A DNA stretch of 64,000 nt, from the NCBI RefSeq assembly GCF_041929235.1, contig NZ_JBHFNP010000022.1:92475-156474 (forward strand). The letters are read 5' to 3'. The notes below the pieces were generated by a model. That model made no database searches, had not been told where the DNA came from, and saw nothing but the letters and a program-made list of their open reading frames with translations. The stretch is from Microseira sp041929235. GTDB lineage: Bacteria > Cyanobacteriota > Cyanobacteriia > Cyanobacteriales > Aerosakkonemataceae. A program made the translations under genes and the position numbers. This document shows, in pieces, positions 1 through 9,590 of this stretch. Every line of letters begins with the position of its first letter. The stretch's first letter is position 1.

Positions 1-2
1 GC

Positions 3-506
3 GTCACCAAATCAACCATAGACCTATTTGAAAAAGGAAAATTCACCGGGTATTACTCAGATCCGGTAGACGAACGGGGCGACCCTACGGTAACAAAATA
101 TCGCACGTCGGCTAAGTGGTGGGAACTGCCCATCGGCGAACCAGCTTCAAAACATGCGATCAACCGAATTGCTAAATTCAAGCAAGAGGTGGAAGCAAGA
201 GGCGGAACGCTGATTTTATCCTTGCCCTGGGTTTATGCCCGCCGGGATGAAAAATCGATTAAGAACGTGAAAAAGACAGCAGCAGAGTTAGCCAAAATTG
301 CGCCAACGATCTACGACAAAGACACGTTGAACATGAAGAATGACTCGAATTTATTTGCCGATACCCACTACCACCTCAAACCAGAAGCCAGAATAATTAG
401 GTCAAAACAGATAGTTGAAGAGCTAAAGGCAGTTCCCCAGCTAAAACCAATACTGGCATCACAACAAAAAGAAACAAAACCAGCCCAAAAGCAGGTGAGC
501 AATTGA
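3..506 (+). CDS. C-terminal part of an SGNH-hydrolase-like protein (5' end outside window)
   Basis: The frame is open from the first full codon at position 3 to the TGA at 504-506, so the gene begins before the window. The visible 167 residues include a late D-x-x-H motif (ADTHYHLKPEA), which resembles the last catalytic block of SGNH/AlgJ/AlgX-type enzymes, followed by a Gln/Lys-rich tail. The family call rests on that motif, a general resemblance, and the nearby MBOAT acyltransferase and second SGNH-like gene. A role in polysaccharide O-acylation is inference. The N-terminal half with the expected catalytic Ser cannot be seen. Confidence 0.5.
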   Translation, partial: VTKSTIDLFEKGKFTGYYSDPVDERGDPTVTKYRTSAKWWELPIGEPASKHAINRIAKFKQEVEARGGTLILSLPWVYARRDEKSIKNVKKTAAELAKIAPTIYDKDTLNMKNDSNLFADTHYHLKPEARIIRSKQIVEELKAVPQLKPILASQQKETKPAQKQVSN

Positions 507-519
507 GCAGGTGAGCAAT

Positions 520-603
520 GACCAATGACCGATGACCAATTAGCAATTAGCAATTAGCAATTAGCAATGACCAATTAGCAATTAGCAATTAGCAATGACC
601 AAT
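520..603. repeat. Short tandemly repeated repeats (heptamer AATTAGC / GACCAAT types)
   Basis: Reiterated 7-mers of the TTAGCAA and ATGACCA types fill the gap between the SGNH-like gene and the NdbB-like gene. The last unit supplies the ATG of the downstream gene. Similar blocks recur at about 12.75, 12.85, 37.6, 40.7, 42.2, 55.6 and 55.9 kb. They match the STRR class known from filamentous cyanobacteria. Confidence 0.85.
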
Positions 604-1858
604 GACTAAAATTTGCATTCTTGGTGGCGGCTTTGGCGGACTTTATACGGCTTTGTACTTGCGGCGGTTTCCCTGGCTGAAATCACCCGATTGCCAAATT
701 ACTTTAGTCGATCAAAAAGAGCGTTTCCTGTTTACGCCATTACTCTATGAATTGGTAACGGATGAACTGAAACCTTGGGAAATTGCGCCCTCTTTTGAGA
801 AGTTGCTGGCTAATAAAGATATCCAATTTTGTCAGGCAACAATTGAGGGAGTGGATTTAAAAGCGCGCCAGGTAAAACTATTAGGCGGAGATAGACTCGC
901 TTACGACTACCTGGTTTTAGCTGTGGGGGGAAAGACGCGCACCGATGGCGTACCGGGTGCTGCCGAATACGCGCTGCCATTCCGCACGTTAGCAGATGCG
1001 CGGTATCTGGATGAAAGACTGCGCTCGCTGGAAGCTACCGACTTACCCCAAATTCGCGTTGCCACGATCGGCGGTGGCGCTTCTGGGGTAGAGTTAGCTT
1101 GTAAAGTCGCGGATCGTTTGGGTAAAAGGGGACACATCTTGCTCGTCGAACGGGGCGATCAAATTCTCAAACCCTTTCCTAGTGGGATTCGCCGGGGGGC
1201 TTACCGCGCCTTGCAAGCGCGTCAGATACAGGTAGAATTGCGAACGGGTGTAGATGCGATCGCTCCCAATCAAATTACCTTAGTTCGCGACAATCGCTTT
1301 ACCCCATTGGCGGTAGATCTAGTGCTTTGGACTGCGGGAACTAAATCAATTGATTGGGTATCCCAGCTGGATTGTCAGCAAAACGATCTAGGACAATTAC
1401 TGACTTTACCAACATTACAGTTAGTCGATTATCCAGAAGTTTTAGCCTTGGGAGATATGGCAGAAATCCAATATCCCAAAGCGCAACGGATACCAGCAAC
1501 GGCACAGGTAGCTTATCAACAAGCAGACTGCGCCGCCCACAATCTCAAAGCATTAATGAAGCGTCGCCCATTACGACACTTCCGCTATTTGCACTTGGGA
1601 GATATGCTGACATTGGGCGTCAATGCCGCCGTGGTATCGAGTTTTGGCATCAATTTAGAAGGAAGTTTGGCAAGCATCACCAGACAAATGGTTTACCTCC
1701 AACGTCTGCCAACGCTGCGCCATCGCCTCCAAGTCTTGTGGCATTGGATTGTTAGCGGATGCAAGAATCTATTGCAGTTATTGTCAAATCGGTTTTCTAG
1801 TCAGGGTAAAAGGAGTGCAAATTACTCGCAGGGAGTGAAGAAACTATCCCAAAAGTAG
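602..1858 (+). CDS. ndbB: Type II NAD(P)H dehydrogenase-like oxidoreductase, NdbB type (probable demethylphylloquinone reductase)
   Basis: A 418-residue flavoprotein with two Rossmann dinucleotide-binding motifs: GGGFGG at residues 8-13 for FAD and GGGASG at 157-162 for NAD(P)H. The FAD-closing GDM motif is near residues 284-286, followed by TAQVAYQQAD. Length and motif order fit the NDH-2 family. The N-terminal LYELVTDELKPWEIAP segment resembles the cyanobacterial NdbB branch, which has been shown in Synechocystis to reduce demethylphylloquinone in vitamin K1 synthesis. The C-terminal 60 residues are basic and hydrophobic, as expected for peripheral membrane attachment. No clear Shine-Dalgarno is visible because the upstream DNA is a heptamer repeat. 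The NdbB rather than NdbA or NdbC assignment is moderately sure. Confidence 0.8.
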   Translation: MTKICILGGGFGGLYTALYLRRFPWLKSPDCQITLVDQKERFLFTPLLYELVTDELKPWEIAPSFEKLLANKDIQFCQATIEGVDLKARQVKLLGGDRLAYDYLVLAVGGKTRTDGVPGAAEYALPFRTLADARYLDERLRSLEATDLPQIRVATIGGGASGVELACKVADRLGKRGHILLVERGDQILKPFPSGIRRGAYRALQARQIQVELRTGVDAIAPNQITLVRDNRFTPLAVDLVLWTAGTKSIDWVSQLDCQQNDLGQLLTLPTLQLVDYPEVLALGDMAEIQYPKAQRIPATAQVAYQQADCAAHNLKALMKRRPLRHFRYLHLGDMLTLGVNAAVVSSFGINLEGSLASITRQMVYLQRLPTLRHRLQVLWHWIVSGCKNLLQLLSNRFSSQGKRSANYSQGVKKLSQK

Positions 1859-1892
1859 GTTTTTAAACGCAGATAATTAAGGTCTATGGTTT

Positions 1893-3773
1893 ATGGCTCC
1901 TAGTCAACAAAAAGGTAAACTAGCTCTCGGTGAAAAACTGGAGCAATTATTTGGACTCGACTTGCGATCGCTTGCAGCATTTCGCATCGGTGTAGCGCTG
2001 ATTATTATCGCCGATTTAATTATCCGGTTTGGAGATATTCAATCGCTTTATAGCGACGCTGGTGTATTGCCCCTCGCCGCACGCAGAGAAATCGTCAATC
2101 CTTTGTATTGGTCGCTACATGCGATTAGCGGTTTGCCTGTAGTCCAAGCAATTTTGTTCGTTTTGGCGATGTTGATCGCCTTGGCGTTTCTGGTAGGGTA
2201 TCGTACCCGATTGGCAGCGATCGCATCGTGGGCGTTGCTGATATCGTTGCAAAACCGCAACCCCTTCTTGCTATTTGCTGGCGATGACATGTTGCGCGCT
2301 TTAATGTTTTGGGCGATGTTTTTACCTCTAGGTGCAGCGTATTCAATCGATAGCGCCCTCAATACATCCACCAAACCTTTACCAAAGCGCATCCTTACCG
2401 GGGCTACAATTGCGCTAACGTTACAAGTTTTCTACGTCTACATCTTCTCGGCTGCCTATAAAACCACTAGCACGGTTTGGTGGCCCGATTTAACTGCGGT
2501 TTATTATGCGCTAAGTTTCGATCAATACGCCGCCCCGTTGGGTAAATTCTTGCTCAACTTCCCGCCGCTGCTGACAATTTCTACCTTGTTTACCTTGATA
2601 CTGGAGTGGATCGGGCCGCTGTTGATTTTAGTGCCATTCCGCACAGTATTCTTCCGTACTGCTACGGTGATTACGTTTATCCTGTTACACGTCGGGTTTG
2701 GATTAACGCTGCAAATCGGGTTGTTTCCAGCGTTGGGAATCTTTACCTGGTTGGTGTTTATCCCCAGCGAAGTTTGGGATGGAATATATCAGCGAATTTA
2801 TACCCCGCAGCGGTCAGGACTGAGAATTTATTACGATGCCGATTGCGGTTTTTGTAAGAAAGTCGTCCACCTAATTCGCACGTTCCTGATTTTACCCAAG
2901 ACGCCCTTGCTGATGGCGCAGGAGGACGAATCGATTTATGCCGACATGCGGGAGAAAAATTCTTGGGTGGTAGTGGATTGGCAGCAAAATCGGCACTATA
3001 AATGGGAAGGAATCGCTTATGTGGTCAGTCTATCTCCCATATTATGGTTCCTCGCACCAGTCCTGAGATTACCGCCGTTGATGGCGGTCGGGAATAAATT
3101 CTACGAAAAGATTGCAACGAATCGTCGAATAGCCGGTAACTTTACCAAACCTTTGAAATGGCGTCCTCTGGAGGTGAATAATTCGCAAATACTCAATATC
3201 GTCACCTTGCTGTTGCTAGCTTACGTCACGGTATGGAATTTTAGAAATTTTGTTGAGTTAACCTCGCAACGAGGTACTCTAAAATCTAAGGCTATACTCT
3301 CTACCCAGAGAGTTCTCAAATCTAAGACTTTCAATTCGATAGATTGGATCAGTCGCGTTTTACGCATAGACCAATCTTGGAGTATTTTCGCACCCGCGCC
3401 ACCCGTAGATGATGGTTGGTACGTAATACCAGGCAAACTTAAGGATGGAAAGCAGGTCGATGTTCTCCAAAATAGCGATAAGGTCAACTGGGAAAAGCCA
3501 AGCATTAGCGCCAGGGATGCGCTTTATCGCAATATGCAATGGCGCGGTTATTTTATCAATCTCAATCGTGCGATTGGTAAGAAACTTTTCCCCTACTACG
3601 CAAAGTATATCTGTCGCGATTGGAACGCGAGGCATCAGGGTGACAAACAACTCAAGAGTTTTGAAATCTACTTAATGGATGAAGAAACCGTCCCACCCGG
3701 TCAAACCCAGACTGTGAAAAAAGAGCGCAAGTGGCCTAAATCCAAAGGGTCGCAATCTTGCGAGAAACTTTAA
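1893..3773 (+). CDS. HTTM-domain membrane protein fused to a DCC (DUF393) thiol-disulfide domain
   Basis: A 626-residue protein. Residues of about 20-290 form several transmembrane helices in the pattern of the HTTM domain (related to vitamin K-dependent gamma-carboxylase). From about residue 310 comes a DCC/DUF393 domain with YYDADCGFCKK, in which the CxxC pair lies near residues 318-321. After a further membrane segment (about 435-450) there is a soluble C-terminal region (WSIFAPAPPVDDGWYVIPG). This HTTM-DUF393 combination is known in bacteria, but its substrate is not established. It follows ndbB by 34 bp on the same strand. A link to quinone or vitamin K redox chemistry is tempting but only inference. 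Confidence 0.8.
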   Translation: MAPSQQKGKLALGEKLEQLFGLDLRSLAAFRIGVALIIIADLIIRFGDIQSLYSDAGVLPLAARREIVNPLYWSLHAISGLPVVQAILFVLAMLIALAFLVGYRTRLAAIASWALLISLQNRNPFLLFAGDDMLRALMFWAMFLPLGAAYSIDSALNTSTKPLPKRILTGATIALTLQVFYVYIFSAAYKTTSTVWWPDLTAVYYALSFDQYAAPLGKFLLNFPPLLTISTLFTLILEWIGPLLILVPFRTVFFRTATVITFILLHVGFGLTLQIGLFPALGIFTWLVFIPSEVWDGIYQRIYTPQRSGLRIYYDADCGFCKKVVHLIRTFLILPKTPLLMAQEDESIYADMREKNSWVVVDWQQNRHYKWEGIAYVVSLSPILWFLAPVLRLPPLMAVGNKFYEKIATNRRIAGNFTKPLKWRPLEVNNSQILNIVTLLLLAYVTVWNFRNFVELTSQRGTLKSKAILSTQRVLKSKTFNSIDWISRVLRIDQSWSIFAPAPPVDDGWYVIPGKLKDGKQVDVLQNSDKVNWEKPSISARDALYRNMQWRGYFINLNRAIGKKLFPYYAKYICRDWNARHQGDKQLKSFEIYLMDEETVPPGQTQTVKKERKWPKSKGSQSCEKL

Positions 3774-3810
3774 CTGGGAACTCATTCAGATTGGATAGCG
3801 GTCCGACGAT

Positions 3811-4026
3811 CCTATCACCTTTGTTTCTACGTATATCTCTAGTTCCAAAGCAAAGATTTTTCACAGAAACAAAGGTGATTTGCGTAACCTATCCCCCTAA
3901 ATTTCGCTCCTATCACCTTTGTTTCTGGATGCGTTCGCGTAGCGTGCCGGAGGCATATCTCTAGTTCCAAAGCAACGATGTTTCACAGAAACAAAGGTGA
4001 TTTGCGTAACCTATCCCCCTAAATTT
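3811..4026. repeat. Two tandem hairpin repeats (15-bp perfect arms) upstream of the MBOAT gene
   Basis: ATCACCTTTGTTTCT at 3814-3828 pairs perfectly with AGAAACAAAGGTGAT at 3865-3879. The same arms recur at 3912-3926 and 3987-4001. Both copies continue with TGCGTAACCTATCCCCCTAA. The second loop carries an extra segment (about 3927-3954) matching the widespread cyanobacterial GCGTTCGCGTAGCGTGCC small repeat. The region fills the 277-bp gap between two same-strand genes. Confidence 0.85.
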
Positions 4027-4050
4027 GGCATCACCCCCACTGCTGCACCC

Positions 4051-5541
4051 ATGCTTTTCAACTCTTACATCTTTATCTTTATCTTTTTACCCATTACTCT
4101 GGTAGGTTTTTTTAGCTTCTCCAGATTTCGCAAAACTCACCTAGCAGTTGCGTGGTTAACCCTCTGTTCGGTGATTTTTTATGGGTACTGGAATCCCGCC
4201 TACCTGCCGATTATCCTGATTTCGATGGCGGTTAATTACCAAGTGGGGTTGCGGATTAGTAACGCTAGACAGACGAGTAAAAAAGCCCAAATCCTGCTGT
4301 GGTTAGGGCTGTTTTTTAATTTAGCGTTGCTGGGATATTACAAATACGCCAACTTCTTTGTGTCTAATCTGCCTTTTCCTGCGATCGCTAACTTCATCGA
4401 AGCGCAACTCAACACGAAAAGTATCGTTCTCCCCCTGGCAATTTCCTTCTTCACCTTCCAACAAATTGCCTATCTAGTAGACGCCTATCGCGGCGAAACC
4501 AAAGAATATAACTTGGTCGATTACTGCTTATTCGTCACCTTTTTCCCCCAGTTAATTGCAGGTCCCATCGTCCATCACAAAGAAGTTATTCCCCAGTTTC
4601 GCAAGGCGCGAACCTTCCTATTATCCCACAAAAACCTGGCCTTGGGTATCGCCATGTTTACCTTGGGATTATCCAAAAAAGTCTTAATTGCAGATAATTT
4701 ATCTCCCTGGGTAGCCCCCGCTTTTAACCATGCTAGCGATCTGAATTTTATCGAAGCATGGGTGGGTGCGTTGAGCTATACCTATCAGCTTTATTTTGAT
4801 TTTTCCGGTTACTCGGATATGGCGATCGGTTTGGGTTTAATGTTCAACGTCCGTCTATCGATGAATTTTAACTCGCCTTACAAAGCAACTTCCATCAGCG
4901 ACTTTTGGCGACGCTGGCACATCACTTTATCCAACTTTCTGCGCGACTATTTATACATTCCTTTGGGTGGAAGTCGCCGGGGAGAAATCCGCCGCTACAC
5001 CAATCTTTTCATCACCATGTTATTAGGCGGACTGTGGCACGGTGCGGGTTGGACTTTTGTCATCTGGGGCGGACTTCACGGGGTGTATCTTTGCATCAAC
5101 CATGGGTGGCGACAGTTGAATAAACCATTGCCTAAATTTTTAGCATGGACGATAACATTTTTAGCCGTCATCGCTGCTTGGGTATTATTTAGAGCGAAAA
5201 ACGTGCCAGATGCAATGGAAATTTTGCAGGCAATGGCGGGAATGAAGGGAATAGTATTCCCGGGAGAAGCGCAAGGTAGGTTAGGGATATTAACCCAATT
5301 TGGCATCCAGGTTCAGAGTTGGAAAGACATGGTATACGTCCCCGAAGTAAACGGAAATAAAGCCTTGACTTTAGTTGTTTTAGCCGTGGTAACTGTATGC
5401 GCTACTAAGTTACCAAATAGCGAGGAAATGCTCAAAAAATTAAAGCCAAACTGGGGATGGGCAATCTGGATAGGTGCTTTAGCCAGTCTGTCTTTACTTT
5501 CACTCAACCGCGTGTCTGAATTCCTTTACTTCCAGTTTTAA
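4051..5541 (+). CDS. MBOAT family O-acyltransferase (AlgI/DltB-like)
   Basis: Membrane-bound O-acyltransferase of 496 residues from the ATG at 4051 (MLFNSYIFIFIFLPITLVGF), the usual family start. The open frame extends 18 codons upstream into the hairpin repeat, so that extension is discounted. Conserved features include the DFWRRWHITLSNFLRDYLYIP block, LWHGAGW with the catalytic His at residue 330, and a second His at 343 (GGLHG). Many hydrophobic segments run throughout. Family members transfer acyl groups, usually acetyl, across the membrane onto exported polysaccharides and normally work with an SGNH-like periplasmic protein, which is encoded 11 bp downstream. The polymer substrate is unknown. 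Confidence 0.9.
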   Translation: MLFNSYIFIFIFLPITLVGFFSFSRFRKTHLAVAWLTLCSVIFYGYWNPAYLPIILISMAVNYQVGLRISNARQTSKKAQILLWLGLFFNLALLGYYKYANFFVSNLPFPAIANFIEAQLNTKSIVLPLAISFFTFQQIAYLVDAYRGETKEYNLVDYCLFVTFFPQLIAGPIVHHKEVIPQFRKARTFLLSHKNLALGIAMFTLGLSKKVLIADNLSPWVAPAFNHASDLNFIEAWVGALSYTYQLYFDFSGYSDMAIGLGLMFNVRLSMNFNSPYKATSISDFWRRWHITLSNFLRDYLYIPLGGSRRGEIRRYTNLFITMLLGGLWHGAGWTFVIWGGLHGVYLCINHGWRQLNKPLPKFLAWTITFLAVIAAWVLFRAKNVPDAMEILQAMAGMKGIVFPGEAQGRLGILTQFGIQVQSWKDMVYVPEVNGNKALTLVVLAVVTVCATKLPNSEEMLKKLKPNWGWAIWIGALASLSLLSLNRVSEFLYFQF

Positions 5542-5552
5542 TTTATCCCAAT

Positions 5553-6779
5553 ATGACTACAGAACGTCGATTCAATTTAGGTTTCTTAGGTTTCTCCAAC
5601 CAAAAAAAGCCTCGGGTTTGGGGGAGTAAATACCGTAAGTTTAACTTACTTGTATTAATAGCGGCATTCACTCCGATGGCGGCGGTAGGTTTATTCAATG
5701 TCGCCCTCGATCCCTACGGAGTTTTTGATAGTCCGAAAATCGCGGGAATCAATCAATCAAAACCGAGAAAGGGAAACAACGATAGGTTATTCAAAGCTAC
5801 CGATATTATTCGGATTAAACCGGCGACGCTTTTGTTTGGTTCGTCTAGAACCAGACAAGGTTTAGATCCAAATTATGCGGCTTTAAAGGATAAACAACCA
5901 GCGTATAACTTGGGACTAAATGGCGCGAATCCTTACGAACAACTGCGGTATTTGGAACATGCGATCGCTAACAACAAAAACCTGAAGACCGTCATCATCG
6001 GCATTGATTTCTTTATGTTCAATGCCTACAACCAAAATCAACCGGGTTTTACGGAAGAAAGATTGGAAAAGCAAAGCATTAGTTTACCAGACACCATGAA
6101 TGTTGTCTTTTCCATCGATGCCCTTTTTTCCAGTCTAGAAACCCTGGATTCGAGTAAAAATCCCCAAAATAAAGAAGGGGATAGCCTCAAAGGATTTATG
6201 CCTTATAAGAACATCGATTTAGGCAAAAAGGTAACTGATTGGAGGTTTGTTAATTCTTATAAGGTTTATTTCAAAAACCATGCCAAGTATCAGCTATCGG
6301 AGAAATATTTAGCTGATTTTAAAACATTTGTCGAAACCTGCAAAAAACACGGCATAACCTTAAAAGTCTATATCTCTCCAGGACATGCCACAGATAACGA
6401 AGCAATTCGATCAACTGGACATTGGTCAACCCAAGAAAAGTGGAAACGCGAGATTGTAAAAATAGTCCCGGTTTGGGATTTTTCTGGCTATAACAGCATT
6501 ACGTCCGAACCGATTAAAGCAGGCATGAAAAATTACGCCGACAGTTCCCACTATCGGGAAAATATCGGCAATTTAATCCTGAATCGGGTGCTAAATTATC
6601 AATCGAATACAGTGCCTAAAGACTTCGGAGTCCTCATTACTCCAGAAAATCTCGAATCCCATCTAGCTAAAATTAACGCTAACCGGGAAAATTGGTTCGT
6701 AAAAAACCAGAAAGAAGCCAAGTTAGTGGAAAATATAAAGCGCGATTATGACAAACTAATTGCCGAAGAAAATAAATAG
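5553..6779 (+). CDS. Membrane-anchored SGNH-like protein, partner of MBOAT acyltransferase
   Basis: A 408-residue protein with one N-terminal transmembrane helix (about residues 30-52) and a large soluble part. GSSRTRQG at 96-103 matches SGNH block I (candidate nucleophile Ser97 or Ser98). YADSSHYREN gives Asp330 and His333 as the block V pair. NLGLNGANPYEQ around 119-130 fits the block II/III Gly and Asn. The arrangement resembles AlgJ/AlgX and related O-acetylation proteins. It follows the MBOAT gene by 11 bp, so translation in one operon is likely. The C-terminus is Lys/Glu-rich. Specific substrate not deducible. Confidence 0.75.
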   Translation: MTTERRFNLGFLGFSNQKKPRVWGSKYRKFNLLVLIAAFTPMAAVGLFNVALDPYGVFDSPKIAGINQSKPRKGNNDRLFKATDIIRIKPATLLFGSSRTRQGLDPNYAALKDKQPAYNLGLNGANPYEQLRYLEHAIANNKNLKTVIIGIDFFMFNAYNQNQPGFTEERLEKQSISLPDTMNVVFSIDALFSSLETLDSSKNPQNKEGDSLKGFMPYKNIDLGKKVTDWRFVNSYKVYFKNHAKYQLSEKYLADFKTFVETCKKHGITLKVYISPGHATDNEAIRSTGHWSTQEKWKREIVKIVPVWDFSGYNSITSEPIKAGMKNYADSSHYRENIGNLILNRVLNYQSNTVPKDFGVLITPENLESHLAKINANRENWFVKNQKEAKLVENIKRDYDKLIAEENK

Positions 6780-6801
6780 CAAATTCAACCAATATATAGT
6801 C

Positions 6802-8487
6802 ATGAAACAACCCCGGATCTTCGAGATGCTAAATTTGATAAAAAATCAGAAGCTTATTATGACAAGCTGGCAAATTTTGCTCGTTATTATATTAGTCTTA
6901 GGGTTGTTTTTCCGATTCGCGAATCTCGACCGTAAAGTCTACTGGAGCGATGAAACTTTTACTTCCATAAGAGTTTCTGGCTACACAGCAGAAGCATATA
7001 CAAATAAAATTTTGGAGGGGAATGAATTAGGAATAAAAGACTTTCACAAATATCAGCATCTCAATTCAGAAAAGAGTTTGCCTGACTTAGTTAATGGATT
7101 GGCAGTAGAAGAACCCCAAAACCCACCCCTTTATTTTATGATGGTGCGATTTTGGGTGCAGTGGTTTGGTGAATCAGCGGCAATTACAAGAAGTTTTTCT
7201 GCCGCAATTAGTTTGCTATCATTGCCTTGCATTTATTGGCTATGCCACGAATTATTTGGATTACCTTTAGCTGGTGCGATCGCAATGGCACTACTAGCAA
7301 GTTCACCATTGCACGTCTTGTACGCACAGGAAGCGCGACCCCATAGTTTGTGGACGCTGACAATTTTACTATCCGGTGCAGCACTGCTGCGAGCAATTCG
7401 CCTGGGAACAAAGCTCAACTGGAGTATTTATGCAGTCGCTCTAGCTTTGAGCCTTTATACTTATATGTTTTCGGCGTTGGTGGCGATTGGACATGGCATT
7501 TATGTAGTTGTAAACTCAGGCTTTCGATTCACCAAAACAGTTAAGGATTACTTAATTGCTTCTCTGGCGGGTATTTTACTTTTCTCACCTTGGATATTCG
7601 CTATTGTAACCAGCGTTTCAAAAACCCAGGAAACAACTAGCTGGACTAAGTTAAAAGTGTCTTTAATATTGCTAATAAGGACGTGGCTGCTTAACCTGAG
7701 TCGGGTTTTTATTGATTTAGATTATAACTTCCTGACGCGCAATGATTTGATGTATTTAGTCATCCCATTAGTGGCAATTTTGTTCTGTTATTCTATTTAT
7801 TTTTTAGTGAAGATCGCGCCGATAAAAATTTGGTTATTTATTTTAACGTTGATGGGAGTGACGGCGATGGCTTTAATCCTGCCGGATTTAATTGTAGGCG
7901 GGAGACGCTCTAGTGTAGTGCGATATGTCATCCCCTGTTATTTGGGAATTCAGTTAGCGATCGCATACCTTTTCGCTGCTAAGATATCTATGTCTTTTCA
8001 AATCTGGCAACAGAGGTTATGGCGGATTGCTATGGTCGCACTGATTTCGGGTGGAATTGTCTCTTGTGCAGTCAGTTTTCAAGCACAAAGTTGGTGGAAT
8101 AAATACAACAGCTTCCATATACCCGATGTCGCTAGCATTATTAATCAATCCGAACGCCCACTTGTTCTCTGGTCGGGTGTACCTCCTCTAGATTTAACTT
8201 ATTTACTAAATCCAAATGTAAAACTTCAGCCAGTGATGCGTCAAACCATTGATCTGCCCGATGGGGAGAGAGTCCAAAAACATTCATTAAAACCTATTGC
8301 TGAAGGATTCAGCGATATTTTTGCCTTCGGTCATAACGACCCGAATTCCCACCTAGTTCAAGAATTTTTGCAGCAACAGCAGTATAAGCTAAAAGAAGTT
8401 CATCGCTCGAAGCGATGGATAGATCCGGTTTATGAAACGAAACTCGTACTTTGGAGGGTGTCAAAGGCACAAAAAACCAATAAATAA
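6802..8487 (+). CDS. GT-C (GT39/ArnT-like) membrane glycosyltransferase
   Basis: About 561 residues with roughly 11-13 hydrophobic helices and a soluble C-terminal domain. The first periplasmic loop has the acidic pair in VYWSDETFT, typical of GT39/PMT/ArnT enzymes that use polyprenyl-phosphate sugars. YAQEARPHSLW matches the family loop after the fourth helix. The frame is open from an ATG at 6760 that overlaps the previous gene by 20 bp. The ATGs at 6802, 6826 or 6859 are also possible, and 6802 is chosen to avoid the overlap. Together with the downstream GT2 gene it could form a lipid-linked sugar transfer system. Sugar and acceptor unknown. Confidence 0.75.
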   Translation: MKQPRIFEMLNLIKNQKLIMTSWQILLVIILVLGLFFRFANLDRKVYWSDETFTSIRVSGYTAEAYTNKILEGNELGIKDFHKYQHLNSEKSLPDLVNGLAVEEPQNPPLYFMMVRFWVQWFGESAAITRSFSAAISLLSLPCIYWLCHELFGLPLAGAIAMALLASSPLHVLYAQEARPHSLWTLTILLSGAALLRAIRLGTKLNWSIYAVALALSLYTYMFSALVAIGHGIYVVVNSGFRFTKTVKDYLIASLAGILLFSPWIFAIVTSVSKTQETTSWTKLKVSLILLIRTWLLNLSRVFIDLDYNFLTRNDLMYLVIPLVAILFCYSIYFLVKIAPIKIWLFILTLMGVTAMALILPDLIVGGRRSSVVRYVIPCYLGIQLAIAYLFAAKISMSFQIWQQRLWRIAMVALISGGIVSCAVSFQAQSWWNKYNSFHIPDVASIINQSERPLVLWSGVPPLDLTYLLNPNVKLQPVMRQTIDLPDGERVQKHSLKPIAEGFSDIFAFGHNDPNSHLVQEFLQQQQYKLKEVHRSKRWIDPVYETKLVLWRVSKAQKTNK

Positions 8488-8531
8488 ATTGGCGATAATT
8501 CAAAATATAGTTATTAGCAGCAGGTAAAGAC

Positions 8532-9542
8532 ATGCTAGACCGCTTACAAGAAATCAAAACACCCTCGCTGAAAAACCAGCGCATTGCCGTTTTGCTACCT
8601 TGTCGCAACGAGGGTTTAACTATTGCCCAAGTAGTGGCAGGTTTTCAAGCGGCGCTACCAGAGGCGAAAATCTACGTGTACGATAACCGCTCCACCGATA
8701 ATACAGCAGAACAGGCAGCGGCGGCGGGTGCGATCGTGCGGTACGAACGCATTCCAGGTAAAGGAAACGTCGTTCGGCGAATGTTTGCCGATATCGAGGC
8801 GGATATCTACGTCATGGCAGATGGGGACAACACCTACGAAGCAGCGGCAGTCCGCAGACTGATCCAGTTTTTGTTAGTTGAACGACTGGACATGGTAGTA
8901 GGTGCGAGACGCGAGATAGCCAAAGATAGCGAAGCTTACCGTCCCGGTCACCGCTTCGGTAATATATTTCTCAAAACCTGCGTTCAATTACTATTTGGAG
9001 CGCGCCTAGTCGATATGCTTTCTGGATATCGGGTCTTCTCCCGTCGATACGTCAAATCTTTTCCCGCACTATCGAATGGGTTCGAGATTGAAACCGAGTT
9101 TACAGTACACGCCCTTGAACTGAAAATGCCGTTTATTGAAGAACCGACGTTATATGGTTCGCGTCCGCCCGGTTCAACTAGCAAACTCAGGACATTTCAA
9201 GATGGTTGGCGAGTTTTAGGGACGGCAATTTTGTTATTTAAAGAAGCGCGACCTTTTCTATTTTTTGGCATTATCTTTCTGCTGCTGGCAGCATTTTCCA
9301 TCCTTTTAGGTATTCCCGTTGTCGAAGATTTTTTCCAAACTGGATTAGTACCGCGATTTCCCACTGCAATTTTAGCAGCGTCCACAATGTTGCTCGCTTT
9401 TCTCAGCCTCACCTGCGGGATGATTTTAGATTCAGTAGCGCGCGGGCGGCGAGAAACCAAACGCATGGTTTATCTTTCCTATCCCGCACCCGAAGCGGGG
9501 ATTTATGAAAGTGCAACTGATGAAAGTCATCCCCTCAATTAA
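8532..9542 (+). CDS. GT2 family glycosyltransferase, dolichyl/undecaprenyl-phosphate sugar synthase-like, with C-terminal membrane helices
   Basis: A 336-residue GT-A enzyme. The nucleotide-binding start is VLLPCRNEGLTIA, DNRSTDNT follows at about residues 55-62, and the metal-binding DxD-like ADGDNTY lies near 97-103. Two hydrophobic helices follow at about 237-260 and 275-300. This architecture is that of polyprenyl-phosphate mannose/glucose synthases (GtrB/DPMS-like). It would load a sugar on a lipid carrier for the GT-C enzyme encoded 44 bp upstream, an inference from order and family. AGGTAAAG before the ATG acts as ribosome binding site. Confidence 0.8.
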   Translation: MLDRLQEIKTPSLKNQRIAVLLPCRNEGLTIAQVVAGFQAALPEAKIYVYDNRSTDNTAEQAAAAGAIVRYERIPGKGNVVRRMFADIEADIYVMADGDNTYEAAAVRRLIQFLLVERLDMVVGARREIAKDSEAYRPGHRFGNIFLKTCVQLLFGARLVDMLSGYRVFSRRYVKSFPALSNGFEIETEFTVHALELKMPFIEEPTLYGSRPPGSTSKLRTFQDGWRVLGTAILLFKEARPFLFFGIIFLLLAAFSILLGIPVVEDFFQTGLVPRFPTAILAASTMLLAFLSLTCGMILDSVARGRRETKRMVYLSYPAPEAGIYESATDESHPLN

Positions 9543-9590
9543 CAGCCTAATCATCTCTTACGCACCTTATTTAAACCATAGCGAGGCAGG

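Noticed and set aside
3758..3964. 68-codon frame between HTTM and MBOAT genes
   Set aside because: Consists of the tandem hairpin repeats and overlaps the previous gene.
3997..4050. 18-codon N-terminal extension of the MBOAT protein
   Set aside because: Encoded by repeat DNA. The family starts at the ATG at 4051.
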